A stretch of DNA of 64,000 nucleotides from an uncultured Atopobiaceae bacterium (lineage in GTDB: Bacteria; Actinomycetota; Coriobacteriia; Coriobacteriales; Atopobiaceae): NCBI GenBank assembly GCA_944322145.1, contig CALUNW010000007.1, positions 62,001 through 126,000 of the forward strand, given 5' to 3'. Positions 1 through 7,566 of the stretch are shown one piece after another. The notes below the pieces were generated by a model that was not told the DNA's origin, ran no database searches, and worked only from the letters and a program-made list of their open reading frames with translations. The position numbers and the translations under genes were made by a program. Position 1 is the stretch's first letter. Each line of letters begins with the position of its first letter.

Positions 1-1
1 G

Positions 2-1948
2 GAGGGCCAGTACAACGAGCGCTACCTCTCCAAGGCGCGCGTCGCCGCCTACGTGCTGGACCAGAACCCCGCGCTCGCCAACCGCGCCAAGCTCCAGGAG
101 CTGGCCGACGCGCTGCAGATCCAGTACCTCTTCACCTTTGACATCAACGGCACGATGACGGCGACCAACTCCAACTTCACCAACTTCGTGCTGTCCGAGG
201 ACCCCGAGGACCAGTCCTACGAGTTCCGCAAGCTCCTCCAAGGCGTCGACTCCGTCGTGCAGCCCGCCGGCCCCGACGAGGTCTCCGGCGAGATGCGCCA
301 GTACATCGGCGTGACCACGCACGACGCCTCCGGCACCGTGAACGGCTTCGTCCAGCTCGGCATCCGTCCGACGCGCCTGGAGACCGTGCTCGAGAGCGTC
401 CAGATCGATCACGTCCTCGACGGCGTCCAGGTGGGCGTCGACGGCTTCGCCTTCGCGGTGAACAAGTCCGACGGGACCTTCGCCTACTATCCCAACGAGA
501 ACATGGTGGGAAAGCTGGCAACCGACTGCGGCATGACCGAGGCCCAGCTCAAGGACGGCTACAGCGACTACGTCACCATCAACGGCGAGCAGCTCTACGC
601 CGCCTCCGCCGAGACGAGCGACTACTACGTCTTCGCCGCCGGCTCCGACGGGGCCCTCATGGCCGAGCGCGGCCCGCTGACGGCGGCGACGGGCGCCATC
701 GCGCTCGTGTGCCTGGCGGTCCTCTTCTGCCTGATGGTCTTCGAGCCCTCCGCCACCGTGTCCCAGGCAGTCGAGAAGGGCGAGGACGCCGCGCAGGAGG
801 ACGGGCGCCCGCGCATGGTCGACGTCACCGTGGGCGGCCGCACCATGAAAACCGTCAGCGCCGCGAGCCGCTGGTTCCGTCGCTCCTTCGACTGGAACGA
901 CATGACGCCCGAGCAGAAGCTCGGCCGCGTCCTGCGCTGGTTCGTCGGCGCGGGCGTGATCCTGGTCTGCCTCGCCGTCGTCTTCAAGGACGCCATCTTC
1001 GAGAGGGGCTCGATCTTCGCCTACATCCTCGGCGGGTCCTGGCAGCACGGCCTCAACATCTTCGCGATCACCGCGTCGATCATGTTCGCGTGCCTGTTCC
1101 TCACCATCGCCGAGATCCTCCAGAAGGTCCTCATGCTGATCTCGCGCGTGGTCGAGGCCCGCGGCGTCACGATGTGCCGCCTCGCGTCGAGCATCGTGAA
1201 GTACGCGTCGGTGATCGGCATCCTGTACTGGTGCCTCGCCCTTCTCGGCGTGGACACGGCGACGTTGCTCGCCTCCGCCGGCCTACTCACCTTCGCCGTC
1301 TCCCTCGGCGCCAAGGACATCGTCACCGACATCATCTCCGGCCTCTTCATCATCTTCGAGGGCGAGTTCCGCGTCGGTGACATCATCCAGGTGAGCGGCC
1401 AGCGCGGCACCGTCATGGAGATCGGCGTGCGCACCACCAAGATTAACGACGGCTCCGGCAACGTCCTGGTGCTGCGCAACTCCAACATCTCCAACGTTGT
1501 CAACATGACCAAGGAGCACTCGTTCGCCGCCGTCGAGGTGGGCATCGAGTACGGCGAGAGCCTCGAGCGCGTCGAGAACGTCCTCGCCAAGGAGTTCCCC
1601 AACATCAAGCGTCGCCTGCCCGCCATCATCGACGGCCCGTTCTACAAGGGCGTCACGATGCTCGCGGACAACTCGGTCAACATCAAGATCGTGGCCGAGT
1701 GCGCCGAGAAGGACCGCAGTGGCCTCACCAACGACCTCAACCGCGAGATCAAGCTGCTCTTCGACAAGTACGACATCTCGATCCCGTATCCCCAGGTCGT
1801 GATCAACCAGCCGACCGAGTTCAAGAAGGCGACCGTCGCCGAGAAGATCGCCGCAGACAAGTTCAACGCCGAGCAGAAGGAGGCCATCAAGAGCATGGCC
1901 GACGAGGACGAGGACTTCGACGAGTCCAACGACTCCGATCGCCGTTAG
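2..1948 (+). CDS. Cache-sensor-fused mechanosensitive channel (MscS family), 5' partial
   Basis: The frame is open from base 2, so the gene begins upstream; 648 residues are visible. The first ~220 residues read as an extracytoplasmic Cache/PDC-like sensor, with the phrases DGFAFAVNKSDGTFAYYPNE and YVTINGEQLYAASAETSDYY typical of such folds. A membrane segment follows (ATGAIALVCLAVLFCLMVF), then a charged linker and three more hydrophobic segments. The MscS pore helix and beta domain come next (ASAGLLTFAVSLGAKDIVTD, then GDIIQVSGQRGTVMEIG), with a soluble alpha/beta tail and an acidic C-terminus. MscS proteins gate under membrane tension to release solutes. The Cache domain suggests that an extracellular ligand modulates gating, which is inference. 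A 15-bp perfect hairpin follows the stop codon. Confidence 0.9.
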   Translation, partial: EGQYNERYLSKARVAAYVLDQNPALANRAKLQELADALQIQYLFTFDINGTMTATNSNFTNFVLSEDPEDQSYEFRKLLQGVDSVVQPAGPDEVSGEMRQYIGVTTHDASGTVNGFVQLGIRPTRLETVLESVQIDHVLDGVQVGVDGFAFAVNKSDGTFAYYPNENMVGKLATDCGMTEAQLKDGYSDYVTINGEQLYAASAETSDYYVFAAGSDGALMAERGPLTAATGAIALVCLAVLFCLMVFEPSATVSQAVEKGEDAAQEDGRPRMVDVTVGGRTMKTVSAASRWFRRSFDWNDMTPEQKLGRVLRWFVGAGVILVCLAVVFKDAIFERGSIFAYILGGSWQHGLNIFAITASIMFACLFLTIAEILQKVLMLISRVVEARGVTMCRLASSIVKYASVIGILYWCLALLGVDTATLLASAGLLTFAVSLGAKDIVTDIISGLFIIFEGEFRVGDIIQVSGQRGTVMEIGVRTTKINDGSGNVLVLRNSNISNVVNMTKEHSFAAVEVGIEYGESLERVENVLAKEFPNIKRRLPAIIDGPFYKGVTMLADNSVNIKIVAECAEKDRSGLTNDLNREIKLLFDKYDISIPYPQVVINQPTEFKKATVAEKIAADKFNAEQKEAIKSMADEDEDFDESNDSDRR

Positions 1949-1959
1949 CTGCAAATTGA

Positions 1960-2000
1960 GGGCGTGTGACAATTAGGACAGGTTGAATTGTCACACGCCC
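1960..2000. repeat. Perfect 15-bp intergenic palindrome after the MscS gene
   Basis: Bases 1960-1974 are perfectly complementary to 1986-2000 around an 11-base loop containing GGACAGG. It lies 12 bases after the channel gene stop. There is no T tract, so it is not a classical terminator, though it could act as one or protect the 3' end. The loop resembles the centre of the GGGGACAGACCCC repeats found elsewhere in the window. Confidence 0.8.
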
Positions 2001-2078
2001 GAGAAGACACGTCCCCAATTATCAGAAAAGTTTGATGTCGGGTCCGTCTTCGCCGCATGCGGGGGCGGGCCTGATTAC

Positions 2079-2207
2079 GTTGTGTACACCCCCGGAGTTG
2101 TGCGCACTTCTCGGCGGTGTGTACACTGCCTTAACGGACCTTCTCGGCATTTGCGCAGGTAGATGACCTGGCGAGAAGTGCGCACAACGCCGGGGAGTGT
2201 ACACAAC
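2079..2207. repeat. Long inverted repeat, family 1 copy A
   Basis: Arms of about 36 bases (2079-2114 and 2171-2207), built from alternating GTTGTGTACAC and TTGTGCGCAC blocks, are near-perfect inverses around a ~56-base centre. The centre, read on the minus strand, contains TTCTCGCCAGGTCATCTACC, which recurs in the centres of the copies at 17303-17435 and 44685-44815. A further half-block (GGGGAGTGCGCACAAC) lies at 2211-2226. The 1949-2303 gap holds this element, the hairpin at 1960-2000 and the marR promoter, and no gene. Confidence 0.75.
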
Positions 2208-2240
2208 CCCGGGGAGTGCGCACAACGCTCGAGAAGAACC

Positions 2241-2294
2241 TTGACACGTCAACGTAGCGGCGTATTCTTGCTGTGACAACAGTTGACATATCAA
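2241..2294 (+). promoter_or_regulatory. marR-ABC promoter with two MarR-type operator dyads
   Basis: TTGACA (2241-2246), a 16-base spacer and TATTCT (2263-2268) make a good sigma-70 promoter. The -35 is embedded in the dyad TTGACACGTCAA (2241-2252), and a second, similar dyad TTGACATATCAA lies at 2283-2294 just before the ribosome site. Two matching dyads flanking the start of transcription fit autorepression by the MarR protein encoded downstream. Confidence 0.65.
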
Positions 2295-2303
2295 GGAGTC
2301 GTG

Positions 2304-2759
2304 ATGGCAGAGCCCGGAGCGTCCCTCGAGGACTTCCACATGCGCCTGATGCGTGCCTTCCACGCGCAGCGCACCTACCTGCGTCCCAAGGTCGACGAGC
2401 TGGGGCTCGGCCCCGGCCAGCCCAAGCTGCTCGTCTACCTCGCCGTCCACGGGCCGTCGAGCCAGCGCGAACTCGCCGCGTTCTTCGAGTGCGACCCGGG
2501 CGCGGTCTCCCGCATGCTCGACTCGCTGGAGCGCGCCGGCTTCGTGACCTCCGCGCCCGGCCGCGACCGCCGCACCAAGGTCGCCGAGCTCACGGAGGCG
2601 GGCCGCGCCGCGGCGCACGCCTGGGACGAGGTCTGCGCCGCCGAGCAGGACGTCATGCTCGCGGGCTTCACCGCCGAGGAGCGCGCCGCCTTCGCCGACC
2701 TTCTCGGCCGCGCCCGCGCAAACCTCTGGCGCGCGATCGACGAGCGGGGGGAGCGCTGA
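2304..2759 (+). CDS. MarR-family transcriptional regulator
   Basis: A 151-residue winged-helix protein. The ATG at 2304 is chosen because AAGGAG (2293-2298) sits five bases upstream; a TTG and a GTG further up are less well placed. The helix-turn-helix and wing read as QRELAAFFECDPGAVSRML followed by LERAGFVTSAPGRDRRTKV, where the DRR wing is a MarR hallmark. Flanking helices would form the dimer. MarR proteins are usually repressors released by small phenolic or toxic ligands. The stop codon overlaps the start of the ABC exporter gene (TGATG), so regulator and exporter are translationally coupled, suggesting it controls that pump through the two TTGACA-type dyads in its promoter. Confidence 0.92.
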   Translation: MAEPGASLEDFHMRLMRAFHAQRTYLRPKVDELGLGPGQPKLLVYLAVHGPSSQRELAAFFECDPGAVSRMLDSLERAGFVTSAPGRDRRTKVAELTEAGRAAAHAWDEVCAAEQDVMLAGFTAEERAAFADLLGRARANLWRAIDERGER

Positions 2760-4498
2760 TGGACGGGGTGCGCCTCATCGCCCGCTACCTGGGCCCCTAT
2801 CGCCGCGACTTTCTCGTGGCCGTGCTCTGCGTCGCCGTGGAGACGTCGCTCGAGCTCGTCATCCCGATGCTCATGGCAAACGTCGTCGACGACGGCATCC
2901 TCGCGGGCGACCTCGACGCCGTCGTCATGAACGGCGGCCTGATGCTGGTCTTCTCGTTCTTCTCGCTTGCCCTGGGCTTTCTCTACGCGCGCTTCTCGGC
3001 CCGGGCCGCCATGGGGCTCGGCGCGCGCCTGCGCGAGGCCGAGTACGCCCACGTGCAGGAGTTCTCCTTTGCCAACCTCGACGACTTCGAGAGCTCCTCG
3101 CTGGTCACGCGTCTCACGACCGACGTCACCGTGATTCAGAACGCCCTGGTCTCGGGCACCCGCCCGCTCGTGCGCGGCCCCGTGATCCTGGTTATGGGCC
3201 TGGTCTTTGCGGCGGTCATGTCCGCCGAGCTCGCGGTGGTCTTCTTCGTGGTGATGCCGGTCCTCGCCGTGGCGATGTTTTTCGTGGTGCGGCGCGTGGG
3301 GCCGCTCTACCGCGTGCTCCAGGGCGCGATGGACCAGCTCAACGACGCCCTGCAGGAGGACCTGGCCGCCATCCGCGTGATCAAGGCCTACGTCCGCGAG
3401 GGCCACGTCGCCGAGCGCTTCGAGGCCGTGAACGGGCGGCTCGCCTCCACGGCAACGCGCACCTTCCGCACCGCGGTGCTCAACACGCCCATCTTCCAGG
3501 GGACGATGTACACCACCTGCGTGGCCATCCTGTGGTTTGGCGGGCAGATGATCCTCGCCGGGACGCTCCAGGTGGGCACCTTCACCGGCTTCATGAGCTA
3601 CGTGCTGCAGATCGTGAACTCGCTCATGATGATCTCCAACGTTTTCTTGCTGCTCGCCCGCGCCGTGACGAGCGTCGAGCGCGTGGGCGAGGTGCTCGAC
3701 GAGCGGCCTACCATCGCCTCGCCCGAGCGCGCGCTGACGGAGGTCCCGGACGGCTCGGTCCGCTTTGACCACGTGTGCTTCAAGTACGCCCAGGATGCCG
3801 AGAAGAACGTGCTCGAGGACATCTGCCTCGACGTGCCGGCGGGGTCGACCGTCGGGGTCCTCGGCGGCACCGGCTCGGGCAAGACCACGCTCGTGCAGCT
3901 CGTCGCACGCCTCTACGACGCGACCTCGGGGGTCGTGAGCGTGGGAGGACACGACGTGCGCGCCTACGACCTCGCCGCCCTGCGCGACGCGGTGGGCGTG
4001 GTGCTGCAGAAGAACGTGCTCTTCTCGGGCACCGTCCGCGAGAACCTCGCCTGGGGCGACCCCGCGGCGACCGACGAGCAGATGCTCGAGGCGTGCCGCC
4101 TCGCCTGCGCCGACGAGTTCCTTGACCGCATCGGCGGCCTCGACGGCGACCTCGGCCAGGGCGGGGCGGGCGTCTCCGGCGGTCAGCGCCAGCGCCTGTG
4201 CATCGCGCGCGCCCTGCTCAAGCACCCGCGCGTCCTGATCTTCGATGACTCCACGAGCGCCGTGGACATGGCCACGGACGCCAAGATCCGCGCCAACCTC
4301 GCCGGGCTCTCGGACGTGACCAAGATCGTGATCGCCCAGCGCGTGGCCTCCGTGATGGACTCCGACCTGATCGTCGTGCTCGATGAGGGGCGGGTCCATG
4401 CGGTGGGCACCCACGAGGAGCTTCTTTCCAGCGACACCATCTATCAGGAGATCTACGAGTCCCAGGTGGGCTCGGGGATCAGCGGGGAGGTGGCGTAG
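2759..4498 (+). CDS. Heterodimeric ABC exporter subunit, degenerate ATPase site
   Basis: 579 residues: an N-terminal six-helix transmembrane domain (about 1-310) and a C-terminal nucleotide-binding domain. Visible motifs are Walker A GGTGSGKTT, Q-loop VLQKNVLFSGT, signature VSGGQRQR, Walker B LIFDDSTSAVD and switch IAQR. The catalytic glutamate after Walker B is Asp and the switch His is Gln. This is the pattern of the non-hydrolysing half of asymmetric exporters such as TM287/288, LmrCD or BmrCD. The signature is intact and would complete the active site of the partner encoded immediately downstream. The start is the ATG overlapping the marR stop. Probably exports drugs or lipids; the substrate is unknown. 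Confidence 0.93.
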   Translation: MDGVRLIARYLGPYRRDFLVAVLCVAVETSLELVIPMLMANVVDDGILAGDLDAVVMNGGLMLVFSFFSLALGFLYARFSARAAMGLGARLREAEYAHVQEFSFANLDDFESSSLVTRLTTDVTVIQNALVSGTRPLVRGPVILVMGLVFAAVMSAELAVVFFVVMPVLAVAMFFVVRRVGPLYRVLQGAMDQLNDALQEDLAAIRVIKAYVREGHVAERFEAVNGRLASTATRTFRTAVLNTPIFQGTMYTTCVAILWFGGQMILAGTLQVGTFTGFMSYVLQIVNSLMMISNVFLLLARAVTSVERVGEVLDERPTIASPERALTEVPDGSVRFDHVCFKYAQDAEKNVLEDICLDVPAGSTVGVLGGTGSGKTTLVQLVARLYDATSGVVSVGGHDVRAYDLAALRDAVGVVLQKNVLFSGTVRENLAWGDPAATDEQMLEACRLACADEFLDRIGGLDGDLGQGGAGVSGGQRQRLCIARALLKHPRVLIFDDSTSAVDMATDAKIRANLAGLSDVTKIVIAQRVASVMDSDLIVVLDEGRVHAVGTHEELLSSDTIYQEIYESQVGSGISGEVA

Positions 4499-6337
4499 AT
4501 GCCCGCGCGCCAGACTGCCGCGCCCGCGCGGCCCAAGAACCTGCTCACGACCCTGCGCCAGCTGCTCGGCTACATGAGCCACGCGCGCTGGCGCCTGCTC
4601 GTGGTGGCGGTGCTCGTCTGCGTGGCGGGCCTCGCCAACCTCGTGGGCACCTTCATGATCAAGCCCGTGGTCAACGCCGTGGGAGAGGGCGACTACGAGG
4701 GATTTGTGCGCCTCGTCGGGATCACGGCCGTCATCTACGTGCTGGGCGTGGCGTCCGCCGCCGGCTACACGCAGACGATGGTGCGCGCCGCGCAGAAGGT
4801 CGTCTTTGACATCCGGCGCGACCTCTTCGCCCACATCGAGCGGCTGCCGCTCTCCTTCTTCGACCGCACGCGCCACGGCGACGTGATGAGCTACTTCACC
4901 AACGACGTGGACACGGTCTCCGAGGCGCTCAACAACAGCTTCGCCAACCTCGTGCAGGCGGCGGTGCAGATCGTGGGCACGCTCACGCTGCTTTTGGTCC
5001 TGGACTGGCGCCTCACGCTGATCACGGTCGCCTGCGACGCCGCCATCGCGCTCTACGTTCGGTTCTCGGGCGGGCGCAGCAGGAGGTTCTTCTCGCGCCA
5101 GCAGGCCGAGCTCGGCGGGCTCGACGGCTACGTGGAGGAGATGATCTCGGGGCAGAAGGTCGTCAAGGTCTTCAACCACGAGGCCGCCAACCTCGAGCGC
5201 TTCCGCGGGCTCAACGAGCGGCTGCGCGAGGCGGGTACCTCGGCGCAGGCGTACGCCTCCACGATGGTGCCGGTGACGGTGTGCGTGGGCTACGTCAACT
5301 ACGCGATCGTGACCATCGTGGGCGCGCTGCTCGCTCTGGGCGGCTCGATGGACGTGGGGTCGCTCGCGAGCTACCTCGTCTTCGTGCGCCAGGCGGTGGC
5401 GCCGATCAACCAGTTCACGCAGCAGGGCAACTTCCTGCTGACGGCGCTCGCCGGCGCGGAGCGCATCTTCGCCGTGATGGAGCTTTCTCCCGAGGTGGAC
5501 GAGGGCGTCGTGCGCCTGGAGCACGCAAACGACGTGGAGGCCGCGCGCGTGGCGGCGGGCGCCGCGGGCTGGGCGTGGCTGATCGACGGCGAGCACGTTC
5601 CGCTCCAGGGCGACGTGCGCTTCTACGACGTGGACTTTGGCTATGAGGAGGGGCAGACCGTCCTCGCGGGCCTCACGCTCTACGCCAAGCCGGGGCAGAA
5701 GATCGCCTTCGTGGGCTCCACGGGCGCGGGCAAGACCACGATCACCAATCTCATCAACCGCTTCTACGAGACGCGCTCCGGCGTGATCACCTACGACGGC
5801 ATCGACGTGCGCGACATCGAGAAGGCGAGCCTGCGGCGCTCGCTCGGCATCGTCCTGCAGGACACGCACCTCTTTGCGGGAACCATTGCCGACAACATCC
5901 GCTTCGGCAAGCTCGACGCCACCGACGAGGAGGTCCGCGCGGCGGCGCGCGTGGCCAACGCCGACGGCTTCATCTCGCGTCTGCCGCGCGGCTACGACAC
6001 GCCGGTGGTGGCCGACGGCGCCAACCTCTCCCAGGGGCAGCGCCAGCTTCTGGCCATCGCGCGGGCGGCCGTGGCGGACCCGCCGGTGCTCATCCTCGAC
6101 GAGGCCACCTCGAGCATCGACACGCGCACCGAGGCGCTCATCCAGCGCGGCATGGACGGCCTCATGGCGGGGCGCACGGTCTTCGTGATCGCGCACCGGC
6201 TCTCGACGGTGCGCAACGCCGACGCGATCATGGTGCTCGAGCGCGGCCGGATCGTGGAGCGCGGCACGCACGAGGAGCTTCTCGCCCTGCGCGGCGAGTA
6301 CTGGCAGCTCTGGACGGGCGCGAAGGAACTCGACTAG
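4499..6337 (+). CDS. Heterodimeric ABC exporter subunit, canonical ATPase site
   Basis: 612 residues, starting one base after the previous stop. Six transmembrane helices are followed by an ATPase domain with Walker A GSTGAGKTT, Q-loop VLQDTHLFAGT, signature LSQGQRQ, Walker B LILDEATSSID and switch IAHR. Here the catalytic Glu and His are present but the signature Gly is replaced (LSQGQ). This complements the partner, so one consensus site and one degenerate site result. A 40-50 residue insertion before the ATPase domain (around GWAWLIDGEHVPLQGDVRFY) resembles that of the LmrD class. Integral membrane exporter, co-transcribed with marR and its partner. Confidence 0.93.
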   Translation: MPARQTAAPARPKNLLTTLRQLLGYMSHARWRLLVVAVLVCVAGLANLVGTFMIKPVVNAVGEGDYEGFVRLVGITAVIYVLGVASAAGYTQTMVRAAQKVVFDIRRDLFAHIERLPLSFFDRTRHGDVMSYFTNDVDTVSEALNNSFANLVQAAVQIVGTLTLLLVLDWRLTLITVACDAAIALYVRFSGGRSRRFFSRQQAELGGLDGYVEEMISGQKVVKVFNHEAANLERFRGLNERLREAGTSAQAYASTMVPVTVCVGYVNYAIVTIVGALLALGGSMDVGSLASYLVFVRQAVAPINQFTQQGNFLLTALAGAERIFAVMELSPEVDEGVVRLEHANDVEAARVAAGAAGWAWLIDGEHVPLQGDVRFYDVDFGYEEGQTVLAGLTLYAKPGQKIAFVGSTGAGKTTITNLINRFYETRSGVITYDGIDVRDIEKASLRRSLGIVLQDTHLFAGTIADNIRFGKLDATDEEVRAAARVANADGFISRLPRGYDTPVVADGANLSQGQRQLLAIARAAVADPPVLILDEATSSIDTRTEALIQRGMDGLMAGRTVFVIAHRLSTVRNADAIMVLERGRIVERGTHEELLALRGEYWQLWTGAKELD

Positions 6338-6348
6338 GGGAGGGTCGC

Positions 6349-6726
6349 ATGCTCGAGATGATGGCCGTCGCGGCGGGAGGGGCCGCGGGAAGCGTGGCGC
6401 GCTGGGCGCTGGGTCAGGCGCTCTCGGGTCTGCTGCCCGGCCTTCCCGCGGGGACCTACGTGGCAAACGTCGCCGCGGGCCTGGTCATCGGCATCGTCAC
6501 CGGGGCGCATGCCGTGGCGCCGCTGCCCGAGCCCGCGCGTCTGGCGCTCACGGTGGGGCTCTGCGGCGGCCTCTCGACCTTCTCGACCTTCTCCAACGAG
6601 ACGCTGCAGATGATCGAGGGCGGCAACGCTCCCGGCGCCGTCGCAAACATCGCGCTCAACGTGGGCACGTGCCTCGTCGCGGTGTGGGCGGGGACTCGCC
6701 TGGGCGGTGCGCTGGCCGCGGCCTAG
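6349..6726 (+). CDS. crcB: Fluoride exporter channel CrcB/Fluc
   Basis: 125 residues, four hydrophobic helices, with the family signature GGLSTFSTFSNE in the third and conserved small-residue helices (GGAAGSVARW, NVAAGLVIG, NIALNVGTC). CrcB proteins form antiparallel dimers that let fluoride leave the cell. Only one gene is visible here, so a homodimer is expected. It starts 11 bases after the ABC exporter stop with GGGGAGGG upstream, so it probably belongs to the marR-ABC operon. I see no fluoride riboswitch upstream. A 26-bp perfect hairpin follows. Confidence 0.93.
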   Translation: MLEMMAVAAGGAAGSVARWALGQALSGLLPGLPAGTYVANVAAGLVIGIVTGAHAVAPLPEPARLALTVGLCGGLSTFSTFSNETLQMIEGGNAPGAVANIALNVGTCLVAVWAGTRLGGALAAA

Positions 6727-6731
6727 CGGGG

Positions 6732-6797
6732 CCGACCGCGCACACCTCCCGTTTTTGCGGGTAATTCCCCTCAAAAACGGGAGGTGTGCGCGGTCGG
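6732..6797. repeat. Perfect 26-bp hairpin after crcB
   Basis: Bases 6732-6757 pair perfectly with 6772-6797 around a 14-base loop that itself holds GGG and CCC. It lies six bases after the crcB stop, and the next gene's promoter would have to lie inside it or just after it. There is no T tract. Stem composition (CGCACACCTCCCG) differs from the other repeat families; I see only one copy here. Confidence 0.8.
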
Positions 6798-6837
6798 GTC
6801 AGGTACACTCTGCCCCAGGACCGCGAACGGAGGACAC

Positions 6838-7425
6838 ATGGCAAAGCAGACCTGGCAGGGCGGCAACATGCTCTACCCGCTGCCGGCGGTAATGGTGAGC
6901 TGCGCAAACGCGGCGGGCGAGAGTGACATCGTCACGGTGGCGTGGGCGGGGACCGTCTGCACCAACCCGCCGATGCTCTCGATCTCCCTGCGGCCGGAGC
7001 GCCACAGCTACCACATCGTGCGCGAGTCTGGCGAGTTCGTGGCGAACCTCGTGACCGCGCGGCTGCAGCGCGCCTGCGACTGGTGCGGCGTGCGCTCCGG
7101 GCGCGACTACGACAAGTGGGCGGAGTGCCGGCTCACGCCAGCCCCGGCGACGACGCTCGAGCTGGCGCCGGCCATCGAGGAGTCCCCGGTGAGCATCGAG
7201 TGCCGCGTGCGCGACGTGCTCGAGCTGGGGAGCCACCACCTGTTCCTGGCGGACGTCACCGCCGTGCAGGTGGAGGACGCGCTGCTCGACGACCGCGGCC
7301 GGCTCGACCTGGCCCGCGCCGGCCTCACCGCGTACAGCCATGGCGAGTACTTCGAGCTGGGGCGTCGCATCGGGACGTTTGGCTACTCCGTGCGCAAGCG
7401 GCCCGCGAAGGGCGGCCGCCGCTAG
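6838..7425 (+). CDS. Flavin reductase-like (FMN-binding split-barrel) protein
   Basis: 195 residues. The ATG at 6838 is preceded by CGGAGG. The N-terminal half carries the flavin-reductase-like pattern: PLPAVMVSCANAAGESDIVT, then AWAGTVCTNPPMLSISLRPE and SYHIVRESGEFVANLVT. This matches the domain that binds FMN in the DIM6/NTAB and flavoredoxin families. The C-terminal part (HHLFLADVTAVQVEDALLDD) is the usual barrel edge. Such proteins bind FMN and shuttle electrons or reduce flavin for partner enzymes. No partner oxygenase lies nearby, so the role is open. Probably monocistronic, between two palindromic elements. Confidence 0.88.
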   Translation: MAKQTWQGGNMLYPLPAVMVSCANAAGESDIVTVAWAGTVCTNPPMLSISLRPERHSYHIVRESGEFVANLVTARLQRACDWCGVRSGRDYDKWAECRLTPAPATTLELAPAIEESPVSIECRVRDVLELGSHHLFLADVTAVQVEDALLDDRGRLDLARAGLTAYSHGEYFELGRRIGTFGYSVRKRPAKGGRR

Positions 7426-7448
7426 CGTTTTCTGCGACCGGAACAGAA

Positions 7449-7521
7449 TAACGCGCACAGTTTGACTTTCGCGCATAATTCATCTGGGAATATATGATGT
7501 GAAAACAAACCGCGCGCGTTA
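7449..7521. repeat. Inverted repeat, family 4 copy 1
   Basis: Arms TAACGCGCACAGTTTG (7449-7464) and its inverse at 7506-7521 match at 14 of 16 positions around a 41-base centre containing GGGAATATATGA. A second copy with the CGCACAGTT arm and a GCGGATATATGAAA centre lies at 39332-39404. It sits between convergent genes. Confidence 0.65.
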
Positions 7522-7566
7522 ATTGGGCCCGCCCGGCGCTAGCACTGCCGGCCCCGGCGCCCGCCG

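Noticed and set aside
2435..6466. 1343-codon open frame on the minus strand over the ABC exporter genes
   Set aside because: Arg/Ala/Val/His-rich translation without family motifs; it is the GC-rich shadow of two well-supported genes on the plus strand.
6732..6797. Hairpin after crcB considered as a fluoride riboswitch
   Set aside because: It is downstream of crcB and is a simple long stem without the riboswitch core.
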